Part shown: piece after piece, positions 36,508 through 46,206 of the stretch | Layout: every line of letters begins with the position of its first letter | How positions within the stretch are numbered: position 1 is the stretch's first letter | Assembly: GCA_963806935.1 (NCBI GenBank) | Contig: CAWEAT010000010.1 | Location: 1-64,000 of the forward strand | DNA from: Roseiarcus sp963806935 | GTDB lineage: Bacteria; Pseudomonadota; Alphaproteobacteria; Rhizobiales; Beijerinckiaceae | DNA length: 64,000 bases | Direction of reading: 5' to 3' | The notes under the pieces: generated by a model | Told to the model about the DNA's origin: nothing | The model's database searches: none | What the model saw: the letters and a program-made list of their open reading frames with translations, nothing else | Position numbers and translations under genes: made by a program

Positions 36508-37041
36508 CTAGCCCAGCGGATAGGCGGCCTCGACGACATAGGGTCCCCCGCCCGTCCCGTCGCGGGCCGAATAGAGCGCGAAGCGCTCGGCGGTGAACGC
36601 CTCCGCCTGAAGCGCGCCGCGGGCGGCGAGATAGTCGGCGACAGCGGCCTGCGCGACGCCGCGCAGCCGCGCCAGCGTCACATGCGGCGTATATCTGCGC
36701 GTCTCCGGCTCGACGCCGATCCGTCTCAGGCGCCGCTCCTGCTCGGCCTGCAGATCCATAAGCGCCGGGTCTGGCTTCACCCTGGCGATGATGGCGCGCG
36801 GCTTGTCGCCGCCGAACCAGCTCAGGCCCTCGAATCGGACCAGCGCCTTCGGCCGGCGGATGTCGCCGAGCGCCTCGGTGATGTCGCGCGCGGCTCGCCC
36901 GTCGACGTCGCCGATGAAGCGCAGCGTGACGTGGTAGTCCTCCGCCTCGAGCCAGCGCGCGCCGACAAGGCCCCCGCGCGCGACCGCGAGCTGGCTCACG
37001 ATGCGCTCCGGCAATTCGAGCGCGGTGAAGAGGCGTGGCAT
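36508..37041 (-). CDS. thpR: RNA 2',3'-cyclic phosphodiesterase (2'-5' RNA ligase family)
   Basis: 177 residues. The two HxTx motifs are visible: DYHVTLRFIG around residue 37 and YTPHVTLARL near 117; the fold is the 2H phosphoesterase. It hydrolyses 2',3'-cyclic phosphates on RNA ends and can join 2'-5' ends. Start MPRLFTALELPE is standard. Ends against the 21-bp repeat array. Confidence 0.93.
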   Translation of the reverse strand: MPRLFTALELPERIVSQLAVARGGLVGARWLEAEDYHVTLRFIGDVDGRAARDITEALGDIRRPKALVRFEGLSWFGGDKPRAIIARVKPDPALMDLQAEQERRLRRIGVEPETRRYTPHVTLARLRGVAQAAVADYLAARGALQAEAFTAERFALYSARDGTGGGPYVVEAAYPLG

Positions 37042-37088
37042 GCCAGCGGCTCTCTGCTTGCGAAGCGTCTACCGACCCGCTCGACGCC

Positions 37089-37871
37089 CTACCCGCGTTC
37101 CTTCGAGATGAACTGGCGAAAGCGTTCGGACTTCGAGTCGTGGAACAGCTCGTTCGGCGGCCCCTCAGCCTCGACCAGCCCCTGATGCAGGAACATCACG
37201 CGTGTCGAGACGTCGCGCGCAAAGCTCATTTCGTGGGTGACGACCAGCATCGTGCGGCCTTCTTCGGCGAGGGCGCGCATGACGCGCAGCACCTCCCCTA
37301 CCAACTCGGGATCGAGCGCCGAGGTCGGCTCGTCGAACAGCATCACTTTCGGCCGCATGGCGAGCGCGCGCGCGATCGCCGCCCGCTGCTGCTGGCCGCC
37401 CGAGAGATGCGCGGGGTAATGGCTCCATTTATCGGCGATGCCGACCTTGGCGAGCAGCGCGCGCGCTTCGTCGACGCACTCCGCGCGTGGGCGCTTCTGT
37501 ACATGCACCGGCGCTTCGATCAGGTTTTCCAGCACCGTCATATGCGACCAGAGATTGAAGCTCTGAAAAACCATTGCGAGCTCGGAGCGGATGCGGTCGA
37601 CCTGTCTTCTGTCCGCCGGCTCCGACCGACCGTCGCGGCGGCGGCGCATCTTGATAACCTCTCCGGCGACCGTGACGACGCCCTCGTCCGGCGTCTCGAG
37701 CAGATTGATGCAGCGCAGAAACGTGCTCTTGCCGGATCCAGAGGAGCCAAGGATCGAGATCACGTCGCCGTCATTCGCGGACAGCGACACGCCCCGCAGG
37801 ACTTCGAGCTGCCCGAACCGCTTGCGCAGGTCGCGGACGGTGAGGGCGGAGGCTGCCTGTGTCTCGGTCAT
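37089..37871 (-). CDS. Polar amino-acid ABC transporter, ATP-binding protein (HisP-like)
   Basis: 260 residues. Walker A GSSGSGKST, Q-loop VFQSFNLW, signature LSGGQQQRAAIARALA, Walker B KVMLFDEPTSALDPE and H-loop VTHEM. The MRRRRDGRS insertion after the second strand resembles the HisP/AotP branch for histidine, arginine or octopine-type substrates. Last gene of the four-gene uptake operon (binding protein, two permeases, ATPase) on the minus strand; start at 37871. Confidence 0.93.
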   Translation of the reverse strand: MTETQAASALTVRDLRKRFGQLEVLRGVSLSANDGDVISILGSSGSGKSTFLRCINLLETPDEGVVTVAGEVIKMRRRRDGRSEPADRRQVDRIRSELAMVFQSFNLWSHMTVLENLIEAPVHVQKRPRAECVDEARALLAKVGIADKWSHYPAHLSGGQQQRAAIARALAMRPKVMLFDEPTSALDPELVGEVLRVMRALAEEGRTMLVVTHEMSFARDVSTRVMFLHQGLVEAEGPPNELFHDSKSERFRQFISKERG

Positions 37872-37876
37872 TGGCC

Positions 37877-38570
37877 TCAACCCGGGCGGGCGCGCAAATG
37901 CAGCGAAAGACGCCGCTCCAGCCCCAGGAACGCGGCGCCGATAACCAGGTTGACCACGAAATAGATCGCCCCGGCGACGAGGAGCGGCAGATAGGTCACG
38001 AGCGTGTCGTTGCGGATCTTGAGCGCAACGCTCATCACGTCCCACAGGGTGACCAGCGAGACCAGCGCCGTCGCTTTCACCATCGAGATCATCTCCGTCG
38101 AATAGGCCGGCAACGCGTGGCGCAACGCGATCGGGAATACGATGCGCCGAAACAGGAGCAGGTTCGACATGCCGCAGGCGCGCGCCAATTCGATCTGCCC
38201 GTGCGGCACTGCCAGAAGCGCGCCGCGAAAGATCTCGCTCTGATAGGCGGCGGTGCAAAGCGCGAACGATAGCACCGCGCAATTGAACGCATCGCGCAAG
38301 AACGGCCAGAACGCGCTCGCGCGCACGGCCGGCAAGGAGGCGAGGCCATAGTAGACGATGAAGAGCTGGATCAGGAGCGGCGTGCCGCGAAAAACGGCGA
38401 CATAACCGCGGGCGAAAAACTCGAGCGGCTTAATTCCGCTGACCCGCATCCAGGTCACGCCGGCGGCGATGAGCCCCCCGAGGACGACCGACAGAAGCCA
38501 CACGGCAAGCGTCAAGCGGGAGAGCGCCGATGAGCATCCTAAACGTTCTCGCGACGAAATCGAGGTCCAT
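37877..38570 (-). pseudogene. ABC transporter permease (HisM-like), frameshifted near the N-terminus
   Basis: Inner-membrane permease of about 230 residues with five predicted helices. The start DLDFVARTFRMLIGALPL shifts frame near 38516 (extra T in CCGCTTGACG) into TLAVWLLSVVLGGLIAAGV. The EAA-loop region is EIFRGALLAVPHGQIELARACG, typical of HisM/ArtM. Located between the ATPase and the other permease with gaps of only 5 bases, so the operon is compact. Confidence 0.85.
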
Positions 38571-38575
38571 AGTCC

Positions 38576-39293
38576 TCACCCCGCCATGCGGCGCATTCCG
38601 CGCGTCGCGCGGGTTTCCGCCAGATCGAACAGGCGAGTCGTCACCAGCGTCATCACGAGATAGAGCACCGCCCCTCCTAGATAGAACGGGAAGGGCTGAT
38701 GGGTCGAGCCTGCGCCGACCTGGCTCACCCGCATCAGCTCCGCGAGGCCCGTCACCGAAATGAGCGAGGAATCTTTCAGCGCCACCTGCCATAGGTTGCC
38801 GAGACCGGGCAGGGCGAAGCGCAGCACCTGGGGCGCGATGATGCGGCGGAACATCAGCGCGCTGTGCATGCCGACGCTGACGGCGGCCTCGAGTTCGCCC
38901 CTGACGATCGCGAGATACGACGCGCGAAACACTTCCGCCTGGTAGGCGCCCGAAATGACGCCGACCGCAAGCGCGCCAGCGGCGAAGGACGGGACACCGA
39001 CGAAACCCTCATGGCCGATCGCATGCGCGGTCTCCGTCAGGAGGGTCGAGGTGCCGAAATAGACCAGATAGACGATAAGCAGCTCGGGCAGACCGCGGAA
39101 AAGCGCCGCATAGGCCTGCCCGACGGCGCCGCTCGAACAGCGCGCCGGAAAGCCGTGCCCACGCGACGAGGCCGCCGAGCGCGGCCCCGATCAGTAGCCC
39201 GCAGGCCGAGACGAGCAACGTCATCGCGGCGCCCTCGAGGAGGGCCAGGCCCCAGCCACCCGGGCCGAAGCCGAAAATGGAAAGACTGCCCAC
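38576..39293 (-). pseudogene. ABC transporter permease (HisQ-like), frameshifted
   Basis: About 238 residues. The start SLSIFGFGPGGWGLALLEGAAMTLLVS enters the first helix; near 39130 the frame changes to VGQAYAALFRGLPELLIVYLV and GAYQAEVFRASYLAIVRGELE, which contains the EAA loop of HisQ-type permeases. Pairs with the HisM-like protein to form the membrane channel. The indel lies in a GC-rich CGGCGCCG stretch. Confidence 0.84.
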
Positions 39294-39394
39294 CGAGCCC
39301 TTCTGCCGCAGCCGCCGATTTCGAGCGGCGCTCTGGAGTGATCCCCCGTCGGCCCTGGTCCCGAGGGGCCAACGGGTAGATTAATGCAAGAAGC

Positions 39395-40252
39395 TTACCG
39401 GGGCGTCATGTCGACTTTGAACCACTGCTCGGAGAGCTTCTTCACGGTCCCGTCGGCGATCGCCGCCGCAAGCGCCTGGTCGAACTTCGCGGTGAGGTCT
39501 GCATCACTCTTGCGGATGCCCATGCCCTCGCCCGGCCCGAACACGCCGCCGATAAATTCCGGACCGACAATTGCGAGTCCCGCGGCGTCGGGTTTCGAGG
39601 CGGTCGCCATGTTGGTCGGAAGATCCTCAAGCGCGGCGTCGAGGCGGCCTGACTTGAGGTCGAGGTCACGGTCGTCCGTGGTCTTGTATTCTTTCACCGT
39701 CGCGATGTCCTTGAGATACTGGCCGGCGAAATTCGCGTGGGTCGTCGAGACCTGAACGCCGAGCGTCTTGCCCTTGAGCGCCGCCTGCACCGACTTGATC
39801 GCAGCGTCCCCGGCCGCCGCGTCCTTGTCGAGATTGATGACGGTTCCCGCCCCGGTCGCCTTGGCGAGCGGGCTATCCTTGGGCGCGAGGAACGAGCCCG
39901 GCGAGGCCGCGTAGGGTTTGGTGAAGTCGATCTCCTTCTTGCGCTCGTCGGTGACCGCCATGCCGTCCATGATCACGTCGAACTTGCCGGCCTTGAGGCC
40001 CGGAATCATCCCGTCCCAGTCCTGGGCGATGATCTTGCATTCGAGGCCGGCGCGCTTGCAGAGGTCCATCACGAGATCGGGCTCGAATCCGACGATCTTG
40101 CCGCTCGAATCGGTCAGGTTCCAGGGCTCGTAGGCCCCTTCCATGCCGATGACGACCGTCTTCCAGTCCTTGGCCATGGCTGCGGGCGCAAGCGCCAGAG
40201 TTGCGGCAAGCGAAACGCCAAAAGCGAACGATTTCATTGATGTCGTGTCCAT
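39395..40252 (-). CDS. Polar amino-acid ABC transporter, periplasmic binding protein
   Basis: 285 residues with a signal peptide (KSFAFGVSLAATLALAPAAMA). SBP family 3: VIGMEGAYEPWNLTDSSGKIVGFEPDLV splits at the ligand loop, GMIPGLKAGKFDVIMDGMAVT, LGVQVSTTHANFAGQYL and FGPGEGMGIRKSDADL. GGAGG six bases before the ATG at 40252 supports that start. First gene of the operon with the two permeases and ATPase; ligand likely a basic or polar amino acid or opine. Confidence 0.92.
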   Translation of the reverse strand: MDTTSMKSFAFGVSLAATLALAPAAMAKDWKTVVIGMEGAYEPWNLTDSSGKIVGFEPDLVMDLCKRAGLECKIIAQDWDGMIPGLKAGKFDVIMDGMAVTDERKKEIDFTKPYAASPGSFLAPKDSPLAKATGAGTVINLDKDAAAGDAAIKSVQAALKGKTLGVQVSTTHANFAGQYLKDIATVKEYKTTDDRDLDLKSGRLDAALEDLPTNMATASKPDAAGLAIVGPEFIGGVFGPGEGMGIRKSDADLTAKFDQALAAAIADGTVKKLSEQWFKVDMTPR

Positions 40253-40382
40253 TAGCCGCCTCCACTGCTTTTTCGATTCATCGCCGCGGGCCCGAACTCG
40301 CGGGCTCCAGAGTCATAGAGGCGCCACGGCCAATTGTGAACTTCGCGGGCGGGCGCCTTCATCGGTGAAGCTGACGTATCAA

Positions 40383-41090
40383 TCAATGGGCGAAGCTCGG
40401 TTCGCGCGCGGCGTGAAGGCCTTTGTCGAAAGCGGGCAAAGGCTTGATCAGCGGCGCGAGCAGCTTGCCCGCTTCAGCGGTCGTCAGCACGTCGGCCGGA
40501 TCGAGCTTCACGATGTCGGCGCGGTCGGGATCGGGCTCCCAGACATCCTCCCCAATCAAGCGCCCCTCATCGTCATAGGGCCAGATCATCTCGAGCACAT
40601 TTGAATAGAGATACATCGCGTTCTCATCAGCCTTCATGCCTTTTGCAGCGAGAACGCGCTTCAGGATGCGGTCCGAAAGAAAACCCGGCAGAAAGCCGAG
40701 CGCCTTGTTGAGAGTGAGCGACCGGCCCCAGACCTGCTGATAGAAGAACGACGTCGAGGCGATGAAGTTGTCGGCAACCGCGACCTGTTCGTTTTCGACG
40801 TAGAATATGCTCTGGTTCGTCTGGGTCCACAGCCGGTAGAGGTTCTTGACGTTCGCCTGCCCTTCCAGCTTCGTTTTGATGCCGCCGGCCTTGAAGTGAT
40901 AGCACGGGGTCTCGACCATCATGTCGGGCGCGAAAATCTCCTCGTAGCGGCCCGCCACCTCCAGATACCGGTGACGGGAATAGGCCTGAAGCAGATAGCG
41001 GTGGCGGGGGTTCTCCGTCGTCGCCAGTAGCCGGTCTATAGCCACGTTGAGCTTGGTGACGTCATGCTTCGGCATCGGCCGATCCCCCAT
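40383..41090 (-). CDS. Conserved hypothetical protein, SnoaL/NTF2-like
   Basis: 235 residues, soluble. RYLEVAGRYEEIFAPDMMVETPCYHF and YRLWTQTNQSIFYVENEQVAV look like an alpha+beta-barrel (NTF2/SnoaL-like) core; the C-terminal half is less typical. No catalytic residues can be assigned. The gene is 24 bases downstream of the aminotransferase stop region on the same strand reading (41115 to 41090) and may share its transcript. Confidence 0.65.
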   Translation of the reverse strand: MGDRPMPKHDVTKLNVAIDRLLATTENPRHRYLLQAYSRHRYLEVAGRYEEIFAPDMMVETPCYHFKAGGIKTKLEGQANVKNLYRLWTQTNQSIFYVENEQVAVADNFIASTSFFYQQVWGRSLTLNKALGFLPGFLSDRILKRVLAAKGMKADENAMYLYSNVLEMIWPYDDEGRLIGEDVWEPDPDRADIVKLDPADVLTTAEAGKLLAPLIKPLPAFDKGLHAAREPSFAH

Positions 41091-41114
41091 TCGCCCTTTT
41101 TTAGCCTGTCGGCC

Positions 41115-42476
41115 TCAAGCGGCCGCCTTGATCGACGCTCCGACCTTTTCGATGATCTCGCCGATCTCCTTCTCGCTGACGATCAGCGGCGGGGTCAGCT
41201 CGATTGTATCGCCGGACGGGCGAATCATGATCCCCGCCTCGAAGAACGAGTGGTCGAGCGCGCGATAGCCGCGAAGGCCCGGACTGCCGGGGATCGGCGC
41301 AAGATCGATCGCGCCGGTCAAGCCCACGCACCGGATGTCGACGACATTCGGCAGGCCTTTCAGGCTCATGATGGCGTCGTACCACTTCGGCTCGAGCGTC
41401 TTCGAGCGTTCGAACAGCCGCTCGTCGCGATAGACATCGATCGTCGCCAGCGCCGCCGCGCAGGCAAGCGGATGGCCCGAATAAGTATAGCCGTGGAAGA
41501 GCTCGATCGCGTGCTCGGGCCCCTGCATGAAGGCGTCATAGATGTGCTTGCGCACGATCACCCCGCCCATCGGCACCGTGCCGGAGGTGACGCCCTTGGC
41601 GAACGTGATCATGTCGGGAATGACGCCGTAGCGCTCGGCGGCGAACGGCGCCCCGAGGCGCCCGAACCCGGTGATCACCTCGTCGAAGATGAGCAGGATG
41701 CCGTATTTGTCGCAGATCTCGCGCAGTCGCTTCAGATAGCCTTTGGGCGCAGGCAGGACCCCGGTGGAGCCCGCCATCGGCTCGACGATCACCGCAGCGA
41801 TGGTCGAGGAATCGTGCAGGGCGACGATGCTCTCGAGCGCATCGGCAAGATGACCGCCCCATTCCGGCTCGCCCTTGGTGAACGCCTGATGCTCGCGGTT
41901 ATAGGTCGCTGGCAGATGATCGACGCCGGCGAGGAGGGAACCGAAGAATTTACGATTGTTGACCATGCCGCCGACCGAGATGCCGCCGAAGCCGACGCCG
42001 TGATAGCCGCGCTCGCGCCCGATCAGGCGCTGGCGCGACCCAGCTCCGCGCACATTGTGGTAGGCGAGCGCAATCTTGAGTGCGGTGTCGACGGCTTCGG
42101 AGCCCGAATTGCAGAAGAACACATGATCGAGATCGCCGGGCGCGAGCTCGGCAATGCGGGAGGCGAGCTGAAACGCCAGCGGATGGGCGAACTGGAAGGT
42201 CGGCGTGAAGTCGAGCTCGCCCGCCTGGCGCTGGATCGCAGCCACGATCGGGGCGCGGTTATGCCCGGCATTGCAGCACCAGAGCCCCGCTGTCGCGTCC
42301 AGGATCGCCCGGCCCTCGGGAGTGTAATAGTGCATGTCCTTGGAGCGTGAGATGAGGCGCGGCTTCTTCTTGAACGCGCGATTTGGCGTGAACGGCAGCC
42401 AGAACGCGGCCAGATCGTTGGGCACGTCCGCCGCGCGCGGCGTGGCGGCGGGTTTGGCGGCGGCGGCGGTGGTCAT
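41115..42476 (-). CDS. Class III aminotransferase (omega-amino acid-pyruvate type)
   Basis: 453 residues from the ATG at 42476. PLP enzyme: FFCNSGSEAVDTALKIAL, GRERGYHGVGFGGIS, AAVIVEPMAGSTGVLPAPKGYL, LLIFDEVITGFGR and the Schiff-base Lys in ITFAKGVTSGTVPMGG. LWCCNAGHNR and DFTPTFQFAHP are marks of the omega-amino acid:pyruvate/beta-alanine subgroup. It would move an amino group between an omega-amino acid or amine and pyruvate or glyoxylate; co-occurs with alanine dehydrogenase 2.6 kb away, which could recycle alanine. Confidence 0.9.
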   Translation of the reverse strand: MTTAAAAKPAATPRAADVPNDLAAFWLPFTPNRAFKKKPRLISRSKDMHYYTPEGRAILDATAGLWCCNAGHNRAPIVAAIQRQAGELDFTPTFQFAHPLAFQLASRIAELAPGDLDHVFFCNSGSEAVDTALKIALAYHNVRGAGSRQRLIGRERGYHGVGFGGISVGGMVNNRKFFGSLLAGVDHLPATYNREHQAFTKGEPEWGGHLADALESIVALHDSSTIAAVIVEPMAGSTGVLPAPKGYLKRLREICDKYGILLIFDEVITGFGRLGAPFAAERYGVIPDMITFAKGVTSGTVPMGGVIVRKHIYDAFMQGPEHAIELFHGYTYSGHPLACAAALATIDVYRDERLFERSKTLEPKWYDAIMSLKGLPNVVDIRCVGLTGAIDLAPIPGSPGLRGYRALDHSFFEAGIMIRPSGDTIELTPPLIVSEKEIGEIIEKVGASIKAAA

Positions 42477-42696
42477 TGGCGGACATCTCCTCGGGAGGGA
42501 TTGATTGGCGCGAACGATGGCAGCGGCGCGAAGCTTTGTCCAGTTGGCGAGAGCTTGTCGAAGGACGCGGGCGAGGAGGAGTCCGGCTGAGCGCCTCCCC
42601 CTGCCCCAAACCGGAACACCCCGCCCCTCCCGCATGGTAACGGCGCTTCAACCTTAAGCGCCGATAACCGAAACAATTCGCATTGCGCCGGTTTCG

Positions 42697-42704
42697 TTAA
42701 CCAT
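42697..42704 (+). promoter_or_regulatory. CtrA-type half-site TTAACCAT before SleB
   Basis: TTAACCAT lies 47 bases before the SleB start. The same octamer precedes the ParA-like gene. In alphaproteobacteria this is a known CtrA-recognised motif; with only eight bases chance is possible. Confidence 0.4.
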
Positions 42705-42750
42705 CCGCGATGCAACGTGAAACTCGAAGCACGGGCGGCTTGGGTCGCGT

Positions 42751-43911
42751 ATGGGTCGGTCGCGTACGGCATGGGCTCTTTCGGTCGCCGCGCCTTGGTG
42801 CATCGGCCTGGCGGTCCTTGTTTCGATCACAGCAGAAGCCGAGCAGGAGCCATTGGCGGGCGCCAGCGTCTTCGCTCCCACGCGCATGTTCGAGGCCGAA
42901 GGTCGGCTCGATCGCGCGCTTGAGGCCGCAAGGCGGCTCCGCGCAGTCAACGAAGACGGCGAGCCGCTTCCGATCGTCCAGGCCCGCTTGACTGTCGGCG
43001 ATCCGGATGGCCTCGCGGCGGCGTCCGACGAGATCGAGCCAAACGGAGCGTTGAAGCGTCCCCCGCTGCCGTTCCCGGAGGTCGAGCGCAGCGCCAAGGG
43101 CAATCCGTTCATCGGCCTTCGCCCCGGCCTCGACGCCCGCCGCCTGAACGGCGCCCCGGCCCACGACGGGCTCGCCGCTCAGCGCAACGCCGAATTCGAC
43201 CCTGGCCATACCATGAGTCCCGAGCTGCCGGACGACGGCGCCGCGCCGCCTGGGCCAAGGCCTGGGCTCGCCTTCGACGATGGCGCGACGCCGGGCCTAC
43301 CGCTCGAATTCGCGCTCAATTCGTCGTCGCCAACCTCCAGCGACGGCGTGCTGGTCGTCGTCGAGACCGATTCCACCAATGAAACCACGGTCCCACAATT
43401 GTCAGGCCCCGGCGGTAAGCCGAATTATGCGGCGCTGATCGACCCCAAGGACAGCGCCCGCCAGATGCGCTGCCTTGCAGAAGCGATCTATTTCGAATCG
43501 CGCAGCGAGCCCGAGGAGGGTCAGGCGGCGGTTGCCCAGGTGGTGCTGAACCGGGTGCGCAGCGGCATCTATCCCACGACCGTCTGCGGCGTCGTCTACC
43601 AGGACCGCAACCGGCCGTTCGCCTGCCAGTTCACCTTCGCCTGCGAGGGCAAGTCGCTGAGGGTCGAGGAGCCGGGCCCATGGGCGGTCGCGACCCGGAT
43701 CGCGCAGGAAGTGGTGAGCGGTGCGAACTACAATCCGAAGGTCGCAGAAGCGGTCAATTACCACGCCAACTACGTCGCGCCGTTCTGGGTCGGTTATCTG
43801 CGCAAGGTCGACCGCATCGGCGCCCACATTTTCTATGCCATGCGCGACGGCGTGAACTGGGCGCCGGGCGCGCTTAACGGCAACGGAGACCGGCCGCCGG
43901 TCACCAACTGA
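42751..43911 (+). CDS. SleB/CwlJ-type cell-wall hydrolase, secreted
   Basis: 386 residues. N-terminal hydrophobic segment (CIGLAVLVSITAEA) suggests export. A long low-complexity, Pro/Asp-rich linker (residues 90-230) precedes the Hydrolase_2 domain: RCLAEAIYFESRSEPEEGQAAV, VLNRVRSGIYPTTVCGVV, RNRPFACQFTFACEG and NYHANYVAPFWVGYL. The Glu in AEAIYFE is the likely catalytic acid that cuts the glycan strand of peptidoglycan. In non-sporulating Rhizobiales these act in division or growth. Confidence 0.9.
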   Translation: MGRSRTAWALSVAAPWCIGLAVLVSITAEAEQEPLAGASVFAPTRMFEAEGRLDRALEAARRLRAVNEDGEPLPIVQARLTVGDPDGLAAASDEIEPNGALKRPPLPFPEVERSAKGNPFIGLRPGLDARRLNGAPAHDGLAAQRNAEFDPGHTMSPELPDDGAAPPGPRPGLAFDDGATPGLPLEFALNSSSPTSSDGVLVVVETDSTNETTVPQLSGPGGKPNYAALIDPKDSARQMRCLAEAIYFESRSEPEEGQAAVAQVVLNRVRSGIYPTTVCGVVYQDRNRPFACQFTFACEGKSLRVEEPGPWAVATRIAQEVVSGANYNPKVAEAVNYHANYVAPFWVGYLRKVDRIGAHIFYAMRDGVNWAPGALNGNGDRPPVTN

Positions 43912-43949
43912 TAAGGGACCGAGAGTCCAGACCACGTCCGCAACCATCC

Positions 43950-44906
43950 CTAACCCGGAGCGCCGCCCGGAGGGCCGAACTCGGCCAAAGCGTACATCCA
44001 GACGATCAACGTTCCGATCGACCACAATGTCGTCATCGAGACCGTCGCCGCGACAAGCGGTTCCTCGCAGTGGTACTCGCCGGCCAATATGTAGACCGTC
44101 TTGGCGGTTGGAACCGCGCCGCAGATGACGGCCGCGATCAGGTAGAGCGGTTCGAGCCGAAGCGCGACCGCGAGGCCGAATACGATCAGCGGCATGACAG
44201 CGAGCTTGACCACGGTCAGCATGGCTGCTCGGCCGAAGTTGGCGCGAAGACCCTCGATTGACAGGCCGAGGCCGATGGCGAACAGCGCGCAAGACGTCAG
44301 GGCGTCGGCGAGAATGCGCAGATACGCGCCGACCGGCCCAGGCATTGGGATTCCAAGCGCGGACCAGGCGACGCCGATCAGCGTCGAGAGGACCATCGGA
44401 TTGAGAATCACATGTCGCGCCAGTTTCGCCGGCGCGACGCCGGGTCCCGGGGAGTCGCCACCGTCAAGCTCTTGCAGGATGACAGCGGCCGGAAACATCA
44501 CGACAGCGACAAAGACCGTCGCGATCGCGGCCGGCAGCACCGCTCGCGGCCCGTAGGTCGCCTGGAGGATTGGCAGCGCGACGAAACCGGTATTTGTCAT
44601 CGATGCCGCCCACCCTTGCATCGCCGGGCCGGCGAGGCCGCGCGCGCCCAGGATGCGGACGGCTGCGAACACGAGAGCAAAGCAGATGAGCGAGCCGCCG
44701 CCGAAGGCGACCAGGAACCGCCAGGCGAGCAGCGAACGCGCCGGCTCCCCAGCGATCGTGACCACGAGCAGGGCCGGCATCGCAATATTATAGGCGAAGT
44801 GAATCAGCCCGTCGGAGAGGTCGCGCGAGACATAACCCACATACCCTGCGGCCCACCCGGTCACGATCACCGCAAAAACGGGCAGGATGAGAGCCGCGAC
44901 TTGCAC
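43950..44906 (-). CDS. AEC-family (auxin efflux carrier-like) membrane transporter
   Basis: 318 residues, about ten hydrophobic helices. IMPALLV-like sequence FAYNIAMPALLVVTIAG and the GWAASMTNTGFVALPIL motif in helix 4 (Asn-Thr-Gly-Phe) are characteristic; the C-terminal half repeats the fold (SCALFAIGLGLSIEGL, AVICGAVPTAKTVYIL). Bacterial members export or import malonate or other carboxylates. Single gene converging with SleB. Confidence 0.9.
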   Translation of the reverse strand: MQVAALILPVFAVIVTGWAAGYVGYVSRDLSDGLIHFAYNIAMPALLVVTIAGEPARSLLAWRFLVAFGGGSLICFALVFAAVRILGARGLAGPAMQGWAASMTNTGFVALPILQATYGPRAVLPAAIATVFVAVVMFPAAVILQELDGGDSPGPGVAPAKLARHVILNPMVLSTLIGVAWSALGIPMPGPVGAYLRILADALTSCALFAIGLGLSIEGLRANFGRAAMLTVVKLAVMPLIVFGLAVALRLEPLYLIAAVICGAVPTAKTVYILAGEYHCEEPLVAATVSMTTLWSIGTLIVWMYALAEFGPPGGAPG

Positions 44907-45087
44907 CCATTGACCTCGGTCTGACGGTCCCGCCGGAATCGGCCGCGAAGCCCAGTCTATCGCCTACATGCTCGCGCAGTCGCCGTCCGAAGAACAGAAT
45001 GCACAAGCAATTTAATTCGCGCGAGCTTCGTCGGCCTGCCCCTGCTTGCAGCTGTTGGGCCGACCGGCCGAATCGTGGCGTCGCGTC

Positions 45088-46206
45088 TCATTCGCCGAGA
45101 GCGCTTTTCGGCGGCGTGTAAGGCAACCCGTGCGCCGCCGCGACCGGCTCGCAGGTGACCTTGCCGTCATGGACGTTGAGTCCCGCGCGCAGGTGCGGAT
45201 CCTCCCTCAGCGCCTCCCGCCAGCCCTTGTCAGCGAGCGCGAGCGCGAACGGCAGGGTTGCGTGGTTAAGCGCAAAGGTCGAGGTGCGCGCGACCGCGCC
45301 GGGCATGTTGGCGACACAGTAATGGACAATGCCATCGACGACATAGGTCGGGTGGGAATGGGTCGTCGGTTTCGAGGTCTCGCAGCAGCCGCCCTGGTCG
45401 ATCGCGACGTCTACGATGACCGCGCCGGGCCGCATCGTCTTGAGCATCGCCCTTGTGATCAGCTTGGGCGCGGCGGCGCCGGGCAAGAGCACCGCGCCGA
45501 TCACGAGATCGGCGCTTTTGACCAGGTCGGCGATCGAGGCGCGCGTGGAATAGACCGTGCGCAGCGCCGAGCGGAACTCGGCCGAGAGGCGTCTGAGCGC
45601 CTCGTGCGACCGGTCGACCACGGTGACGGAGGCGCCCATGCCGACCGCAATGGTCGCGGCGTGGGTTCCCGACACGCCGCCGCCGAGGACGAGCACGTTG
45701 GCCGCCGCGACGCCTGGCACGCCGCCGAGCAATACGCCGCGCCCCCCTTGAGCCTTCTCGAGAGCATGCGCACCGACCTGCGGCGCGAGCCTGCCGGCGA
45801 CTTCCGACATCGGCGTCAAGAGCGGTAAGCCGCCATGTTGGCCGGTCACCGTCTCATAGGCGATGCAGGTTGCCCCCGACGCCATCAGGTCGCGCGTCTG
45901 TTCGAGATCGGGCGCAAGGTGGAGGTAGGTGAACAGGATCTGCCCGCGCTTGAGGCGCTTGCGCTCTTCGGGCAGCGGTTCCTTGACCTTCACGATCATC
46001 TCGGCGCGAGCAAAGATGTCGGGGGCGGTCTTGGCGATTTTTGCTCCGGCGCGGACATATTCCTCGTCCGGCGAACCCGAGCCGAGGCCAGCCCCCGTCT
46101 CGACGATGACCTCGTGGCCGTGATGGACGAGCTCGGCGACCGCGGCAGGCGTCATGCCGACCCTGAATTCGTTGTCCTTGATCTCTTTGGGAACGCCGAC
46201 GAGCAT
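45088..46206 (-). CDS. ald: Alanine dehydrogenase
   Basis: 372 residues. Catalyses reversible NAD-dependent deamination of L-alanine to pyruvate. The start MLVGVPKEIKDNEFRVGMTP carries the substrate-binding Arg; KEPLPEE the Lys; LTYLHLAPD-like ILFTYLHLAPD the catalytic His; VLVLGGGVSGTHAA the Rossmann site; HYCVANMPGAVARTSTFAL the conserved Asn/Pro loop. Divergent from the orphan binding protein with a shared 238-base region. No Lrp regulator is adjacent. Confidence 0.95.
   Translation of the reverse strand: MLVGVPKEIKDNEFRVGMTPAAVAELVHHGHEVIVETGAGLGSGSPDEEYVRAGAKIAKTAPDIFARAEMIVKVKEPLPEERKRLKRGQILFTYLHLAPDLEQTRDLMASGATCIAYETVTGQHGGLPLLTPMSEVAGRLAPQVGAHALEKAQGGRGVLLGGVPGVAAANVLVLGGGVSGTHAATIAVGMGASVTVVDRSHEALRRLSAEFRSALRTVYSTRASIADLVKSADLVIGAVLLPGAAAPKLITRAMLKTMRPGAVIVDVAIDQGGCCETSKPTTHSHPTYVVDGIVHYCVANMPGAVARTSTFALNHATLPFALALADKGWREALREDPHLRAGLNVHDGKVTCEPVAAAHGLPYTPPKSALGE

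Noticed and set aside
36382..37185. 267-codon plus-strand frame starting with DFVA repeats opposite thpR
   Set aside because: Its second half is antisense of thpR and the ABC ATPase gene; only the tandem repeat itself is notable.
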